From: Spirochaetes bacterium ADurb.Bin110
GTDB taxonomy: Bacteria > Spirochaetota > Spirochaetia > Treponematales > Rectinemataceae
DNA length: 9,568 nt
NCBI GenBank assembly: GCA_002070755.1
Contig: MWDY01000160.1
Location: 1 to 9,568, forward strand
Direction: 5' to 3'
Part shown: in pieces, positions 1 to 6,114 of the stretch
How the letters are laid out: each line of letters opens with the position of its first letter
Position numbering within the stretch: position 1 is the first letter of the stretch
Program-made: the position numbers and the translations under genes
The notes under the pieces: generated by a model
What the model saw: the letters and a program-made list of their open reading frames with translations, nothing else
The model's database searches: none
What the model was told of the DNA's origin: nothing

Positions 1-315
1 GAGCGCCATGGGCTTTTCGCAGATGACATGGCTACCGGCCTCAAGACAATCGATCGCGATGCGTGGATGGTAGCCCGACTCTGTCGCAATGGCGCATATG
101 TCGGGCTTTTCTTTTTTGAGCATCTCGCGATAGTCAGCATAAACTTTTGCGTCCGCTCCACTAGAACCTGTGCGATATTCCTGCACGCGCCTTTGCGCAC
201 GATCGATGACCGGGTCGCAACACGCGACGAGCCGCAATCGTTCTTTGTTGGCTAGCACAGATTCGATATGTTTTGAACTAATGCGACCACAACCGATAAG
301 AGATATGCTTATCAT
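1..315 (-). CDS. Gfo/Idh/MocA-family NAD(P)-dependent sugar oxidoreductase, N-terminal part (cut by the window edge)
   Basis: Reading from the ATG at 315 gives 105 codons open to the left edge. The protein begins MISISLIGCGRISSKH, the Rossmann GxGxxxxxH opening of the Gfo/Idh/MocA family, and the visible part ends CEKPMAL, where the EKP motif contributes the conserved lysine of this family. The stretch KPDICAIAT near residues 70-78 fits the strand before the nucleotide-binding loop. The substrate-binding C-terminal domain is outside the window. Family members oxidise or reduce sugars or nucleotide sugars; in polysaccharide loci they often act as UDP-sugar 3-dehydrogenases (WlbA/WbpB type), but the substrate cannot be read here. 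The start is supported by AAGGAA nine bases upstream. It follows the glycosyltransferase by 38 nt, so it is probably in the same operon. Its base composition is clearly richer in GC than the four genes upstream, so it lies at or beyond the edge of the AT-rich cassette. Confidence 0.88.
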   Translation of the reverse strand, partial: MISISLIGCGRISSKHIESVLANKERLRLVACCDPVIDRAQRRVQEYRTGSSGADAKVYADYREMLKKEKPDICAIATESGYHPRIAIDCLEAGSHVICEKPMAL

Positions 316-324
316 CTATAATTA

Positions 325-330
325 TTCCTT
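325..330 (-). promoter_or_regulatory. Ribosome binding site of the oxidoreductase gene
   Basis: AAGGAA on the minus strand lies nine bases before the ATG at 315. It fixes the start of the oxidoreductase and lies inside the AT-rich stretch, so the composition boundary falls between this site and the coding sequence. Confidence 0.6.
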
Positions 331-353
331 AATCTTAAAATTATTAATGACTC

Positions 354-1499
354 CTAATAAATGCTATACCATTCTTGCGAAACTGCTTCCACAGATGAAA
401 ATGCTCTAAGAATATCTCTGTTATTAGAAAAGGCCAACTTATATTCTTCCAAATTACTTACGATTTTTGTCACGAGCATAGGAATTTCCTCAAAAGATCC
501 AAATTCAATATATCGAATGCCTCTTTCTTCTAATTCATTATATTGTAACCATTTCGCATTTAGTACGACCGCACCAGCATAGATATATTCCTGAAATGAA
601 GCCGATAGGGCATCTGTGGTTTGTCCATGAATAAATATATCCGCACAACATCGAAACCTAGCGATGTCTTCTGTCTGCATAAAATTCTCAAATATCTTAA
701 AATTATTAGTTATGCTTCTAATTTTTTCTCTCACCTCTTCATGATAATCAATATTTAGATTTCCATATGTCATTTGTATAACAATAAAAAGCTTATCAAG
801 AATCTTATTATCAACTTTAGCAAGCTGTTCTATAATTGCTAAATGTTGTTGATTTACCGAAGCATTATAGCCAATATTTAGAATTATCTTGTCGTTTGGT
901 AGTCCTAGCTTAGCCATGCTTGTTTTTTTATCTTCTAGCTTCTTAATATTGTCTATAATATCGAAGGACTCAATTCCATAACGGAGTGTCCTTATCTTAT
1001 TGTCATAAATGTTTCCGAATACAGATATTATGCGATCATGCATTTTTTGAGTAGCAACAGTAATCATATGACATTTATCTAGATAAGATTTCAATCTCTT
1101 TAATTGAAAATCACTAGCTCTAAATAAATCACTTCCCCAGAAAGAATAAATCTCTTTTTTTGCTAGCTTATGATAAAAATGCGCCTTCCAACATGATTGC
1201 TTATCAGCAAAATGGACATGTATGGCATCATAGTATCTATTTCTATAGACTGGATTTATACTATATAATATATTCAGAACTCCGCGGATTATTGGAAATT
1301 TCTGAATGAAAGAATTATCTATATAACCAAATAATACTACATTATTCGCCTTATAGAACTGTAAATACTCCTCATTACTGATCCTTCCAGTATATAAGAA
1401 AACTGTTGCATTATTTGCTATTAAAACATTCTTGATATAATCTCTAATCCATATAGAATTCCCATCTCCAATGATAAGTACCTTCAATCTAAACCTCAT
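354..1499 (-). CDS. GT-B fold glycosyltransferase (GT4-like or WecF/GT56-like)
   Basis: A complete 381-residue protein ending in TAG. It opens with a hydrophobic strand and glycine loop (VLIIGDGNS, residues 7-15) typical of the N-terminal Rossmann domain of GT-B enzymes. FWGSD at 120-124 recalls the HxGTD/GSD region of WecF-like and GT4 enzymes. The C-terminal domain has NIGYNAS (208-214), TYGN (244-247) and HGQTTDALSASFQE (291-304), the last resembling the sugar-nucleotide-binding segment with its conserved glutamate. There is no signal peptide or membrane segment, so it should act at the cytoplasmic face on a lipid-linked intermediate. Donor and acceptor cannot be inferred. Its ATG overlaps the TGA of the nucleotidyltransferase (ATGA, 1499-1496) and no clear Shine-Dalgarno precedes it, so translational coupling is likely. 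The gene is very AT-rich, like its three upstream neighbours. Confidence 0.8.
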   Translation of the reverse strand: MRFRLKVLIIGDGNSIWIRDYIKNVLIANNATVFLYTGRISNEEYLQFYKANNVVLFGYIDNSFIQKFPIIRGVLNILYSINPVYRNRYYDAIHVHFADKQSCWKAHFYHKLAKKEIYSFWGSDLFRASDFQLKRLKSYLDKCHMITVATQKMHDRIISVFGNIYDNKIRTLRYGIESFDIIDNIKKLEDKKTSMAKLGLPNDKIILNIGYNASVNQQHLAIIEQLAKVDNKILDKLFIVIQMTYGNLNIDYHEEVREKIRSITNNFKIFENFMQTEDIARFRCCADIFIHGQTTDALSASFQEYIYAGAVVLNAKWLQYNELEERGIRYIEFGSFEEIPMLVTKIVSNLEEYKLAFSNNRDILRAFSSVEAVSQEWYSIY

Positions 1500-2191
1500 T
1501 TATTTGTAAATGTTTCCGAAATCTCTTGAATTTTTTCGTAATCATCAACTCTTCCTATGTCTATCCAATATTCTTTTATTTCATATTTTGTAATAGTCAA
1601 ATTATTTGCGAGCATATTATGGATTAAGTTATCCATTCCAAAATATTGATTTTTCGGAATAAGCGAAAAAATGCCTGGTTTCATTACATATATACCTGCT
1701 AGTGCATAAGTAATAATATCTGGTTTTTCTTCAATCCCTGTGACTATATCACCTTCAAAATGAATATTGCCAAAAGCATATGGCATAATTATCTTTTTTA
1801 TTCCAACAGTAAACAAAGAATCTTGAGAGACTGAAAAATCATAGAACTTGGCAAAATCGACTAGGCTAAGAATATCGCCATTCATAACAAGAAAAGGCTC
1901 TTTAATCTGATTTTCTAATAGTTTAATGGGGCCAGCAGTACCTAATGGCTTATCCTCCTTGCTCAAAATCAATTTAGCGCCATATCTTTTTCCATCTCCG
2001 ATGAATCTTTCGATATAATCGGATTTATAATTAGTTGCAAGAAGTATTTCGTCGAAGCCATATTTGACCAATCGTTCAATTTGAATTTCCAATATTGCTT
2101 TTTCGCCAATTGGCATCAATGGTTTTGGAATTACATTGGTAAAAGGCTTCAATCTGGTCCCAAGACCACCTGCTAGAATTACAGCTTTCAT
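1496..2191 (-). CDS. Sugar-1-phosphate nucleotidyltransferase
   Basis: A complete 231-residue protein of the NTP_transferase family, which joins a sugar 1-phosphate to an NTP to give an NDP-sugar. All the expected motifs are present: LAGGLGTRL (6-14) for nucleotide binding, PKPLMPIG (22-29), LGTAGP (83-88), NGD (104-106, with the metal-binding aspartate), IEEKP (153-157), AGIYVMKP (165-172) and WIDIGRVDDY (209-218) with the second acidic metal ligand. The length is that of the short, single-domain class (HddC- or RmlA-like catalytic core), without the mannose-6-phosphate isomerase domain of long GDP-mannose enzymes. The nucleotide (GTP, dTTP, CTP or UTP) and the sugar cannot be decided by eye. 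The start is supported by GGAG five bases upstream. It overlaps the glycosyltransferase by four bases. The reading frame appears intact. Confidence 0.9.
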   Translation of the reverse strand: MKAVILAGGLGTRLKPFTNVIPKPLMPIGEKAILEIQIERLVKYGFDEILLATNYKSDYIERFIGDGKRYGAKLILSKEDKPLGTAGPIKLLENQIKEPFLVMNGDILSLVDFAKFYDFSVSQDSLFTVGIKKIIMPYAFGNIHFEGDIVTGIEEKPDIITYALAGIYVMKPGIFSLIPKNQYFGMDNLIHNMLANNLTITKYEIKEYWIDIGRVDDYEKIQEISETFTNK

Positions 2192-2196
2192 ATCAT

Positions 2197-2200
2197 CTCC
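2197..2200 (-). promoter_or_regulatory. Ribosome binding site of the nucleotidyltransferase
   Basis: GGAG on the minus strand, five bases before the ATG at 2191. Another ATG at 2196 is out of frame, so this site selects the start at 2191. Confidence 0.55.
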
Positions 2201-2242
2201 ACAATGATTTTCAATAATAAATACTTCAATTTATACATACTT

Positions 2243-3661
2243 TTATGTATCCTTATGTAGAAATCTAAACATAGATCTTATTTCTTTCCTAAATAGATAA
2301 GCATATAGAATAGAAATTATTATAAATGCCATATATTTAAGTTCTATTTTCTCATAACCAAAATAATTAACTAGAGCAGATACAGATAAAATAAGTAATA
2401 GATAAATAATATATCTATAGCTTTCTATTGATCTATAATATTTTTCTCCTATTATTGTCTTTAGCACAATGTATAACATCGAGCTAATACAGGAAGCCAT
2501 AGCCGCACCTGAAACCCCAAATGCTGGAATTAGAAAGAAGCATCCTACTATATTTACAACAATATTAATCGAAAAAATTATCAGATTCCAAAAAGTCTTC
2601 TTTGATATATTTATACCAAGTCCGGTAGTTTCAGCGACAGTGTAGCAAATAGGTGAAAAGAGAAGAAAGGGGAAAAAGAGCTTAGCATTACGGTATTTTT
2701 CTCCAAGAATAATAAATATAGGATCTTGGCAAAAGATAATGAGCAAAGAAATCAAGAGCAATAGAAATATCATATATTGATGTACTTGATTAAAAATATT
2801 TTTTTCGCTCTTATAATTGTTATAGACATACGGTGCCCAATACACATTGAATCCCGCTTGAACAATATTTACTGTACTCGCTAAGCTTACAGCAATAGAG
2901 TAGATCCCTAAATCAGAATATCCGAGCATATTTTTGAGCACTATCTGCGAAACTGAACTATTAGCCCACGATAGAAAGGTAATGGGCACCAATGGTAGTG
3001 CAAATTTTATAATATCTCTAGAAAACTCCTTGTTAACATTATCAATTATGAAATTGAACCTTTTCTTTTGAAACAAATAAAAACTACAAATGACGACAAA
3101 CCGAGAAATTACCATAACCAGAATCGCAGATTGATAAGATGAATTAAAGTATCCAGATACTAAATATGAAAATTTTACAAATAAGATATCGATAACTGCT
3201 TGTATAGTATACCATTTCCCATCTATCTGCATCCTATAAAACAGGCTCAAATATCTGCTTAATATGCCTGTTGTCGCACTGATTGCTAATAAAAAGACAA
3301 ATCGAAATCCTTTTTCTCCTACAATTTCAGTAGAGACCTTATCATGAAAGACAAAAGCAACAAGGCTTAATAATAAAACTGTCAAAATCGAAATAAAAAG
3401 ACAAAAAGAAAATAATGAATCCTTTGCTTTCTTATCATCTAATTCATTGTAGAATCTTACATATGCCTGGTCTAACCCTAAATAAGCAAGAGACATTAGC
3501 ATCGATGAATAGGTATAGAATAGATTAATCCTGCCAAGCGAATCAGGAGAATAGATTCTCGTCGAAATAGGAGCAGATATTAAACTTATTGCGAATGATA
3601 CCCATGTCGCTATTGAAAATTTTGCAACATTTTTAGAAAAGGATCCGAGATTTGATTTCAT
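2243..3661 (-). CDS. wzx: Wzx-like polysaccharide flippase (MOP/PST superfamily)
   Basis: A 472-residue, strongly hydrophobic protein made of many membrane-spanning stretches separated by short Lys/Arg-rich loops. This is the usual size and profile (about 12-14 helices) of Wzx flippases, which move undecaprenyl-diphosphate-linked repeat units from the cytoplasmic to the periplasmic face of the inner membrane. The N-terminus, with NVAKFSIATWVSFAISLISAPISTRIYSP, is typical of the Polysacc_synt family: an amphipathic start, a first helix with a proline, then RIYSPDSLG. I chose the ATG at 3661; a GTG immediately before it at 3664 would add one residue. No convincing Shine-Dalgarno lies in front, and the ATG overlaps the stop of a tiny upstream frame (TGATG, 3663-3659). 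The gene is very AT-rich. It lies 51 nt before the nucleotidyltransferase, in the same direction. The family is confident; the transported glycan is unknown. Confidence 0.88.
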   Translation of the reverse strand: MKSNLGSFSKNVAKFSIATWVSFAISLISAPISTRIYSPDSLGRINLFYTYSSMLMSLAYLGLDQAYVRFYNELDDKKAKDSLFSFCLFISILTVLLLSLVAFVFHDKVSTEIVGEKGFRFVFLLAISATTGILSRYLSLFYRMQIDGKWYTIQAVIDILFVKFSYLVSGYFNSSYQSAILVMVISRFVVICSFYLFQKKRFNFIIDNVNKEFSRDIIKFALPLVPITFLSWANSSVSQIVLKNMLGYSDLGIYSIAVSLASTVNIVQAGFNVYWAPYVYNNYKSEKNIFNQVHQYMIFLLLLISLLIIFCQDPIFIILGEKYRNAKLFFPFLLFSPICYTVAETTGLGINISKKTFWNLIIFSINIVVNIVGCFFLIPAFGVSGAAMASCISSMLYIVLKTIIGEKYYRSIESYRYIIYLLLILSVSALVNYFGYEKIELKYMAFIIISILYAYLFRKEIRSMFRFLHKDT

Positions 3662-3702
3662 CACTGGTATTTACTTTCATAAGCAATGATAATAATGAAC
3701 AT
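3661..3702 (-). other. Possible 13-codon minicistron ending on the flippase start
   Basis: An ATG at 3702 opens a 13-residue frame, MFIIIIAYESKYQ, whose TGA (3663-3661) shares a base with the ATG of the flippase. AAAGAGG at 3720-3714 lies about 11 bases upstream and could serve as its ribosome binding site, while the flippase itself has no good site. It could be a coupling leader that loads ribosomes onto the flippase start, or a chance frame in AT-rich DNA. No family is recognised. Confidence 0.25.
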
Positions 3703-3750
3703 AATTCTTGAATCCTCTTTGAGTTAATAGTGATATTGGCTCCCTACTGC

Positions 3751-4368
3751 TTATCTTACTAGCTTCGTGGCGGGATTACCTACCCAGATCTGCTCATCGG
3801 AGATATCTTTTGTAACGACTGCACCTGCGCCAATTATTACGGACTGCCCGATTTCCCTTCGTGGCAATATGGTAGCATTAGAACCTATATATGATCTTTG
3901 TCCTATTTTGACATAGCCAAGCAAAACCGCATTAGGCCCTACAGTAACAAAGTCACCTAATTCAACATTGTGGGTTATATTCGAGTAATAGTTCAATTTA
4001 GCAAAATCCCCTATTTTTGAAAATGCCGATACATTTACATCATGTTGAATTATTGAGCCATTTCCTATGGAAACATACTTTGATAATCTAGCTAAGGGCG
4101 AAATTACGGTTGCAAATCTAACATTAAAGGTTGAATAATAAGCAAATAAACGGGATCTGGAATTTGGGTCATCTAGACCTATTAAGAATTCACAATTCTT
4201 ATTTTGACTTATTATCTTTTCAGCATCCTTATCATTACCTAAGACAGGAATGTTGAGATATGACTCAAATAGATTTGGATCTATTATTCCGACAATCTCA
4301 CGTTTGCAGGATTCGCATAGTTCTACTATTTCAACAAAACCACCAATCAATATTATAGGAGAAAACAT
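3751..4368 (-). CDS. NeuD/PglD-type sugar acyltransferase (left-handed beta-helix)
   Basis: A 205-residue two-domain protein. The N-terminal part (IILIGGFVEIVELC, residues 5-18, then VGIIDPN, 26-32) matches the small Rossmann-like PglD_N domain that binds a UDP-sugar. From about residue 98 there are hexapeptide repeats of a left-handed beta-helix (IGNGSII, IGDFAKL, LGDFVTVGPNA, IGSNATI, IGAGAVVTKDI), closing with VGNPATKLV, the usual cap. H133 in NITHNVELGDF occupies the position of the catalytic histidine that deprotonates the sugar amine or hydroxyl in PglD and NeuD. The family transfers acetyl or related acyl groups from acyl-CoA, often to amino sugars. No partner aminotransferase is visible, so the substrate is open. 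I prefer the ATG at 4368, eight bases after AAGGAG; a TTG at 4374 is too close to that site. It is the first gene of the AT-rich cassette. Confidence 0.85.
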   Translation of the reverse strand: MFSPIILIGGFVEIVELCESCKREIVGIIDPNLFESYLNIPVLGNDKDAEKIISQNKNCEFLIGLDDPNSRSRLFAYYSTFNVRFATVISPLARLSKYVSIGNGSIIQHDVNVSAFSKIGDFAKLNYYSNITHNVELGDFVTVGPNAVLLGYVKIGQRSYIGSNATILPRREIGQSVIIGAGAVVTKDISDEQIWVGNPATKLVR

Positions 4369-4376
4369 AATCAAAA

Positions 4377-4382
4377 CTCCTT
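4377..4382 (-). promoter_or_regulatory. Ribosome binding site of the acyltransferase (decides the start)
   Basis: AAGGAG on the minus strand with an eight-base spacer to the ATG at 4368. The in-frame TTG at 4374 would be only two bases away and is therefore an unlikely start. The first bases of the site are also part of the TAA stop (4383-4381) of a broken reading frame upstream, a layout typical of adjacent genes in an operon. Confidence 0.7.
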
Positions 4383-4482
4383 AATATAGCCACATCATGT
4401 TTATAGTCTCTTTAAATCTATCGTATATTTTTAATGGGAATCCTAATCTTTTATAAAGATTAAATATCTTATACACATTCAA
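4381..4482 (-). pseudogene. Tail of a broken AT-rich gene directly upstream of the acyltransferase
   Basis: A frame open from just after a TGA at 4485 runs for 33 codons to the TAA at 4383-4381. It includes NVYKIFNLYKRLGFPLKIYD and ends MMWLY. It is compositionally like the AT-rich cassette, and its stop overlaps the ribosome binding site of the acyltransferase, as a real upstream operon gene would. Only a TTG could start it and there is no ribosome binding site, so it looks like the remaining 3' end of a gene whose front was lost. It may continue the dehydratase-like fragment at 4469-4577 after a frame change near 4474. I do not recognise the family from this piece alone. Confidence 0.35.
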
Positions 4483-4577
4483 TCAAATATTTCTGCAAAG
4501 ACCAAATCTCAAGAGCGCTACCGATAACACCCGTCGGTACCTGTAATAAGGAGACTGTTGTTACCCTCCCCCTCCAT
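4469..4577 (-). pseudogene. Frameshifted N-terminal fragment resembling an NAD-dependent epimerase/dehydratase
   Basis: On the minus strand, the frame through 4562-4527 reads NNSLLITGTDGC and then hits a stop. Moving one base past 4526 it continues IGSALEIWSLQKYLIECV from 4525 to 4472. Joined, this gives LLITGTDGCIGSAL, which matches the beta-strand and TGxxGxxG glycine loop that opens extended short-chain dehydrogenases (epimerases and 4,6-dehydratases), common in polysaccharide loci. An extra T near 4526 would explain the frame break. An ATG at 4577 could be the original start, but the codons between it and the motif look unusual. The frame ends at 4469 and may resume in the next frame as YKIFNLYKRL. 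The match is short, so a chance resemblance is possible; if real, it is a dead remnant lacking the catalytic YxxxK region. Confidence 0.38.
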
Positions 4578-4666
4578 CGCGGCCGCAACACGCTGATGAT
4601 CAAGGCAAGAGTATGTCTTTGAAGCATCCATAATGACTTAAAGAGGCATCCGCTGTGCTTCAAAAT

Positions 4667-4689
4667 GAATGTTCACAAAATGAACATTC
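4667..4689. repeat. Perfect 9-bp inverted repeat with 5-nt loop
   Basis: GAATGTTCA (4667-4675) and TGAACATTC (4681-4689) are exact reverse complements around CAAAA. On the minus strand the hairpin is followed by ATTTTG, not a proper T tract, so it is at best a weak terminator after the chain-length gene. It could equally be an operator-like site. The stem is AT-rich. Confidence 0.45.
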
Positions 4690-4790
4690 TATGTATAGAC
4701 AAAGTCTCACCAAAATACAAGGGGGGTCTTTTATGAAATGAATGCAATAAGACAGGGACAGCGATAGGATATAAATAAATTATCCAGATA

Positions 4791-4813
4791 GGAAATCCTT
4801 TCAAAGGAAAACC
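4791..4813. repeat. Imperfect palindrome
   Basis: TCCTTT and AAAGGA surround a single central base at 4796-4808, with flanking GGAAA and AAACC giving two further outer pairs. The one-base centre makes an RNA hairpin unlikely. As DNA it could be a protein-binding site, but no function can be assigned. Confidence 0.3.
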
Positions 4814-4827
4814 CTGTTTATCTATTT

Positions 4828-4890
4828 CCATCCAGCCATCCAGTCGACACATTATCCCGATCATCCTATCCAATCCTGACAATCCAGTCA
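4828..4890. repeat. Degenerate GGAT-rich (ATCC on plus) short repeat
   Basis: On the minus strand, GGAT recurs at about 9-10 base steps just after the end of the chain-length gene (CTGGATTG, TCAGGATTG, ATAGGATG, TCGGGATA), then CTGGATGG and CTGGATGG again further on. The plus strand reads as AATCCTGACAATCC-like units. Similar noncoding AATCCTGTCAATCC-type stretches occur between genes in many bacteria, to my recollection, but their role is not established. Confidence 0.5.
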
Positions 4891-4891
4891 A
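4863..4891 (-). promoter_or_regulatory. Candidate sigma70-type promoter at the end of the chain-length gene
   Basis: TTGACT (4891-4886) and TAGGAT (4868-4863) are separated by exactly 17 bases on the minus strand. They match the -35 consensus at five of six positions and the -10 at four of six. The placement would give the AT-rich cassette its own transcript start. Both boxes sit inside the GGAT repeat, which raises the chance of coincidence. Confidence 0.28.
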
Positions 4892-6087
4892 ATGGAATTA
4901 GTTTCTCGCTTTTTTGCAAATTTGGCGCGGACTTCTGGATCGGCGATGAGTTTTTGGAGCGCCTGCTGCGCAAAGGCCAAAAGGAGCCCCAAAAATCCTC
5001 CGGCAAGGGTACCAACAATGCACATTGTTGCACGGGCAGGTTCGCTCTTTAGTTCAGGAGGGACCGCGGGATCGATCACTTCGACAAAGACCTTTTCTGT
5101 GGCGTCTTGCAGGCGTAAATTTTCGAGGCTGCTCAAAAGCCCTCCATAAATCTTTGTCGCAAGCTCTAGTTCAGCTTGTAGATTTGCATACTCAAAGAGA
5201 GCTTTAGGTGTCTCTGTCATGGATGGACCGACACCTCCACCTGTTTTTTCAAAATCATCGATTTGTTTTTGTATGGCTGCGAGCTGAGCCTTGGCCTGGG
5301 AAATCTTTGGATTATCTGCTGATAGAGCGTTTTCAAGGCTCGAAATTTGAATTTCGAGGGTGATTTTCTGCTGAATAAGAGAGCGATAGAGATCGAGCCC
5401 TTGCTGACTTTGCGTCTGCGGTGCTATGAGTTTGTTCTTCTTTTGGTAATCTGCCATTTTATTCTGGAGTTCGCGTACTTTTTTTTCTTGCTCGGCAGCC
5501 TGTTGTTCCAATACCACAATGTTCTTGCCGCTCGCGGTGAGCACACGATTGGCGAGGTCTTGCTGCAACAAATCAATCGCAGTATTGACGATGCGAGCGG
5601 AGAGCTCAGGATCTTTTGTCTTGGCTGACACTTTTATCACCGAAGTATTGGTATCGACGGAGACAGAAAAAATGTTCTTCTGAAATGCCTGCAGCGCTGC
5701 GGAGAGCGGGCTTATTGTCTTTAGTTTCTCTGGTTCTTTGATAAGTTTTGGAATCAAATCGAGCTCATTGATCACTTTAGTGGCAAGTTCGCGGCTATTG
5801 AGAATTGCTTGGATCTTGACCGTGGGATCTCCAGAGCTAGCCCCCGGAAGGCTCACGCCCGCCATCGCTGCAAGCCCCGCGTATTGTGAAAGCGCTGAGG
5901 TTGAGCCTGAAATCGGCAGTAAGGTACTCGTTGCAGTATAGATATTAGGCTTACTGAGTGAATAGAGCACCGAAAACACTGCTGCTATTACCGTTATGAT
6001 AATAATAAGCCATTTCTGCTTCCAGATGGTGGCAGCCAGATCGATCAAAGTGATGGATTCCGGTACAGAACTATTTTGATCAGCCAC
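4888..6087 (-). CDS. Wzz/GumC-like polysaccharide chain-length determinant
   Basis: A complete 399-residue inner-membrane protein. A short cytoplasmic N-terminus is followed by a membrane helix at about 26-45, then SKPNIYTATSTLLP, the typical beginning of the periplasmic Wzz domain. A long Gln/Lys/Glu-rich coiled-coil region spans about 185-290. The proline-rich segment DPAVPPELKSEPARA (about 337-351) leads into the second helix (about 354-372), as is classic for polysaccharide co-polymerases. The C-terminal tail is short and carries no kinase motifs, so this is the kinase-less type. Such proteins oligomerise and control how long the Wzy-made polymer grows or pass it to the exporter. The start is a GTG six bases after AAGGAG; an ATG at 6092 is out of frame. 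It follows the SLBB gene by 27 nt, consistent with one operon and a shared export machine. Confidence 0.92.
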   Translation of the reverse strand: MADQNSSVPESITLIDLAATIWKQKWLIIIITVIAAVFSVLYSLSKPNIYTATSTLLPISGSTSALSQYAGLAAMAGVSLPGASSGDPTVKIQAILNSRELATKVINELDLIPKLIKEPEKLKTISPLSAALQAFQKNIFSVSVDTNTSVIKVSAKTKDPELSARIVNTAIDLLQQDLANRVLTASGKNIVVLEQQAAEQEKKVRELQNKMADYQKKNKLIAPQTQSQQGLDLYRSLIQQKITLEIQISSLENALSADNPKISQAKAQLAAIQKQIDDFEKTGGGVGPSMTETPKALFEYANLQAELELATKIYGGLLSSLENLRLQDATEKVFVEVIDPAVPPELKSEPARATMCIVGTLAGGFLGLLLAFAQQALQKLIADPEVRAKFAKKRETNSI

Positions 6088-6093
6088 ACATAT

Positions 6094-6099
6094 CTCCTT
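6094..6099 (-). promoter_or_regulatory. Ribosome binding site of the chain-length determinant (supports a GTG start)
   Basis: AAGGAG on the minus strand, six bases before the GTG at 6087. The nearby ATG at 6092 is in another frame, closed by a TGA after three codons, so the GTG is the start. Confidence 0.7.
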
Positions 6100-6114
6100 G
6101 AATTCTAAGCAATT

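Larger units (their letters stand above)
4375..4887. other. Gene-free junction between the conserved export genes and the AT-rich cassette
   Basis: About 510 nt with no intact gene, although all other gaps in the locus are under 90 nt. From right to left it holds a GGAT-rich degenerate repeat, a candidate promoter, an imperfect palindrome at 4791-4813, a run of six G on the plus strand near 4721-4726, a perfect 9-bp inverted repeat at 4667-4689, a fragment with an epimerase/dehydratase-like glycine motif, and the tail of a broken AT-rich frame. Composition changes from mixed to very AT-rich near 4490. I read it as a recombination scar at the cassette boundary. Confidence 0.6.

Noticed and set aside
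28..409. Two plus-strand open frames at the left end
   Set aside because: They are antisense to the oxidoreductase and glycosyltransferase genes, which have clear family motifs. No independent support.
4469..4663. 64-codon minus-strand frame as an intact small gene
   Set aside because: Only its last third resembles a known motif, and that motif becomes convincing only when joined to another frame. The rest is not protein-like, so a frameshifted fragment is the better reading.
4673..4891. 72-codon minus-strand frame starting with TTG and overlapping the Wzz stop (TTGA)
   Set aside because: The overlap is suggestive, but the front is made of the GGAT repeat, there is no ribosome binding site of note, and the product resembles nothing. 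Treated as noncoding.
5347..5628. 93-codon plus-strand frame inside the Wzz gene
   Set aside because: Shadow of the coiled-coil region of the chain-length determinant; no ribosome binding site or recognisable motif.
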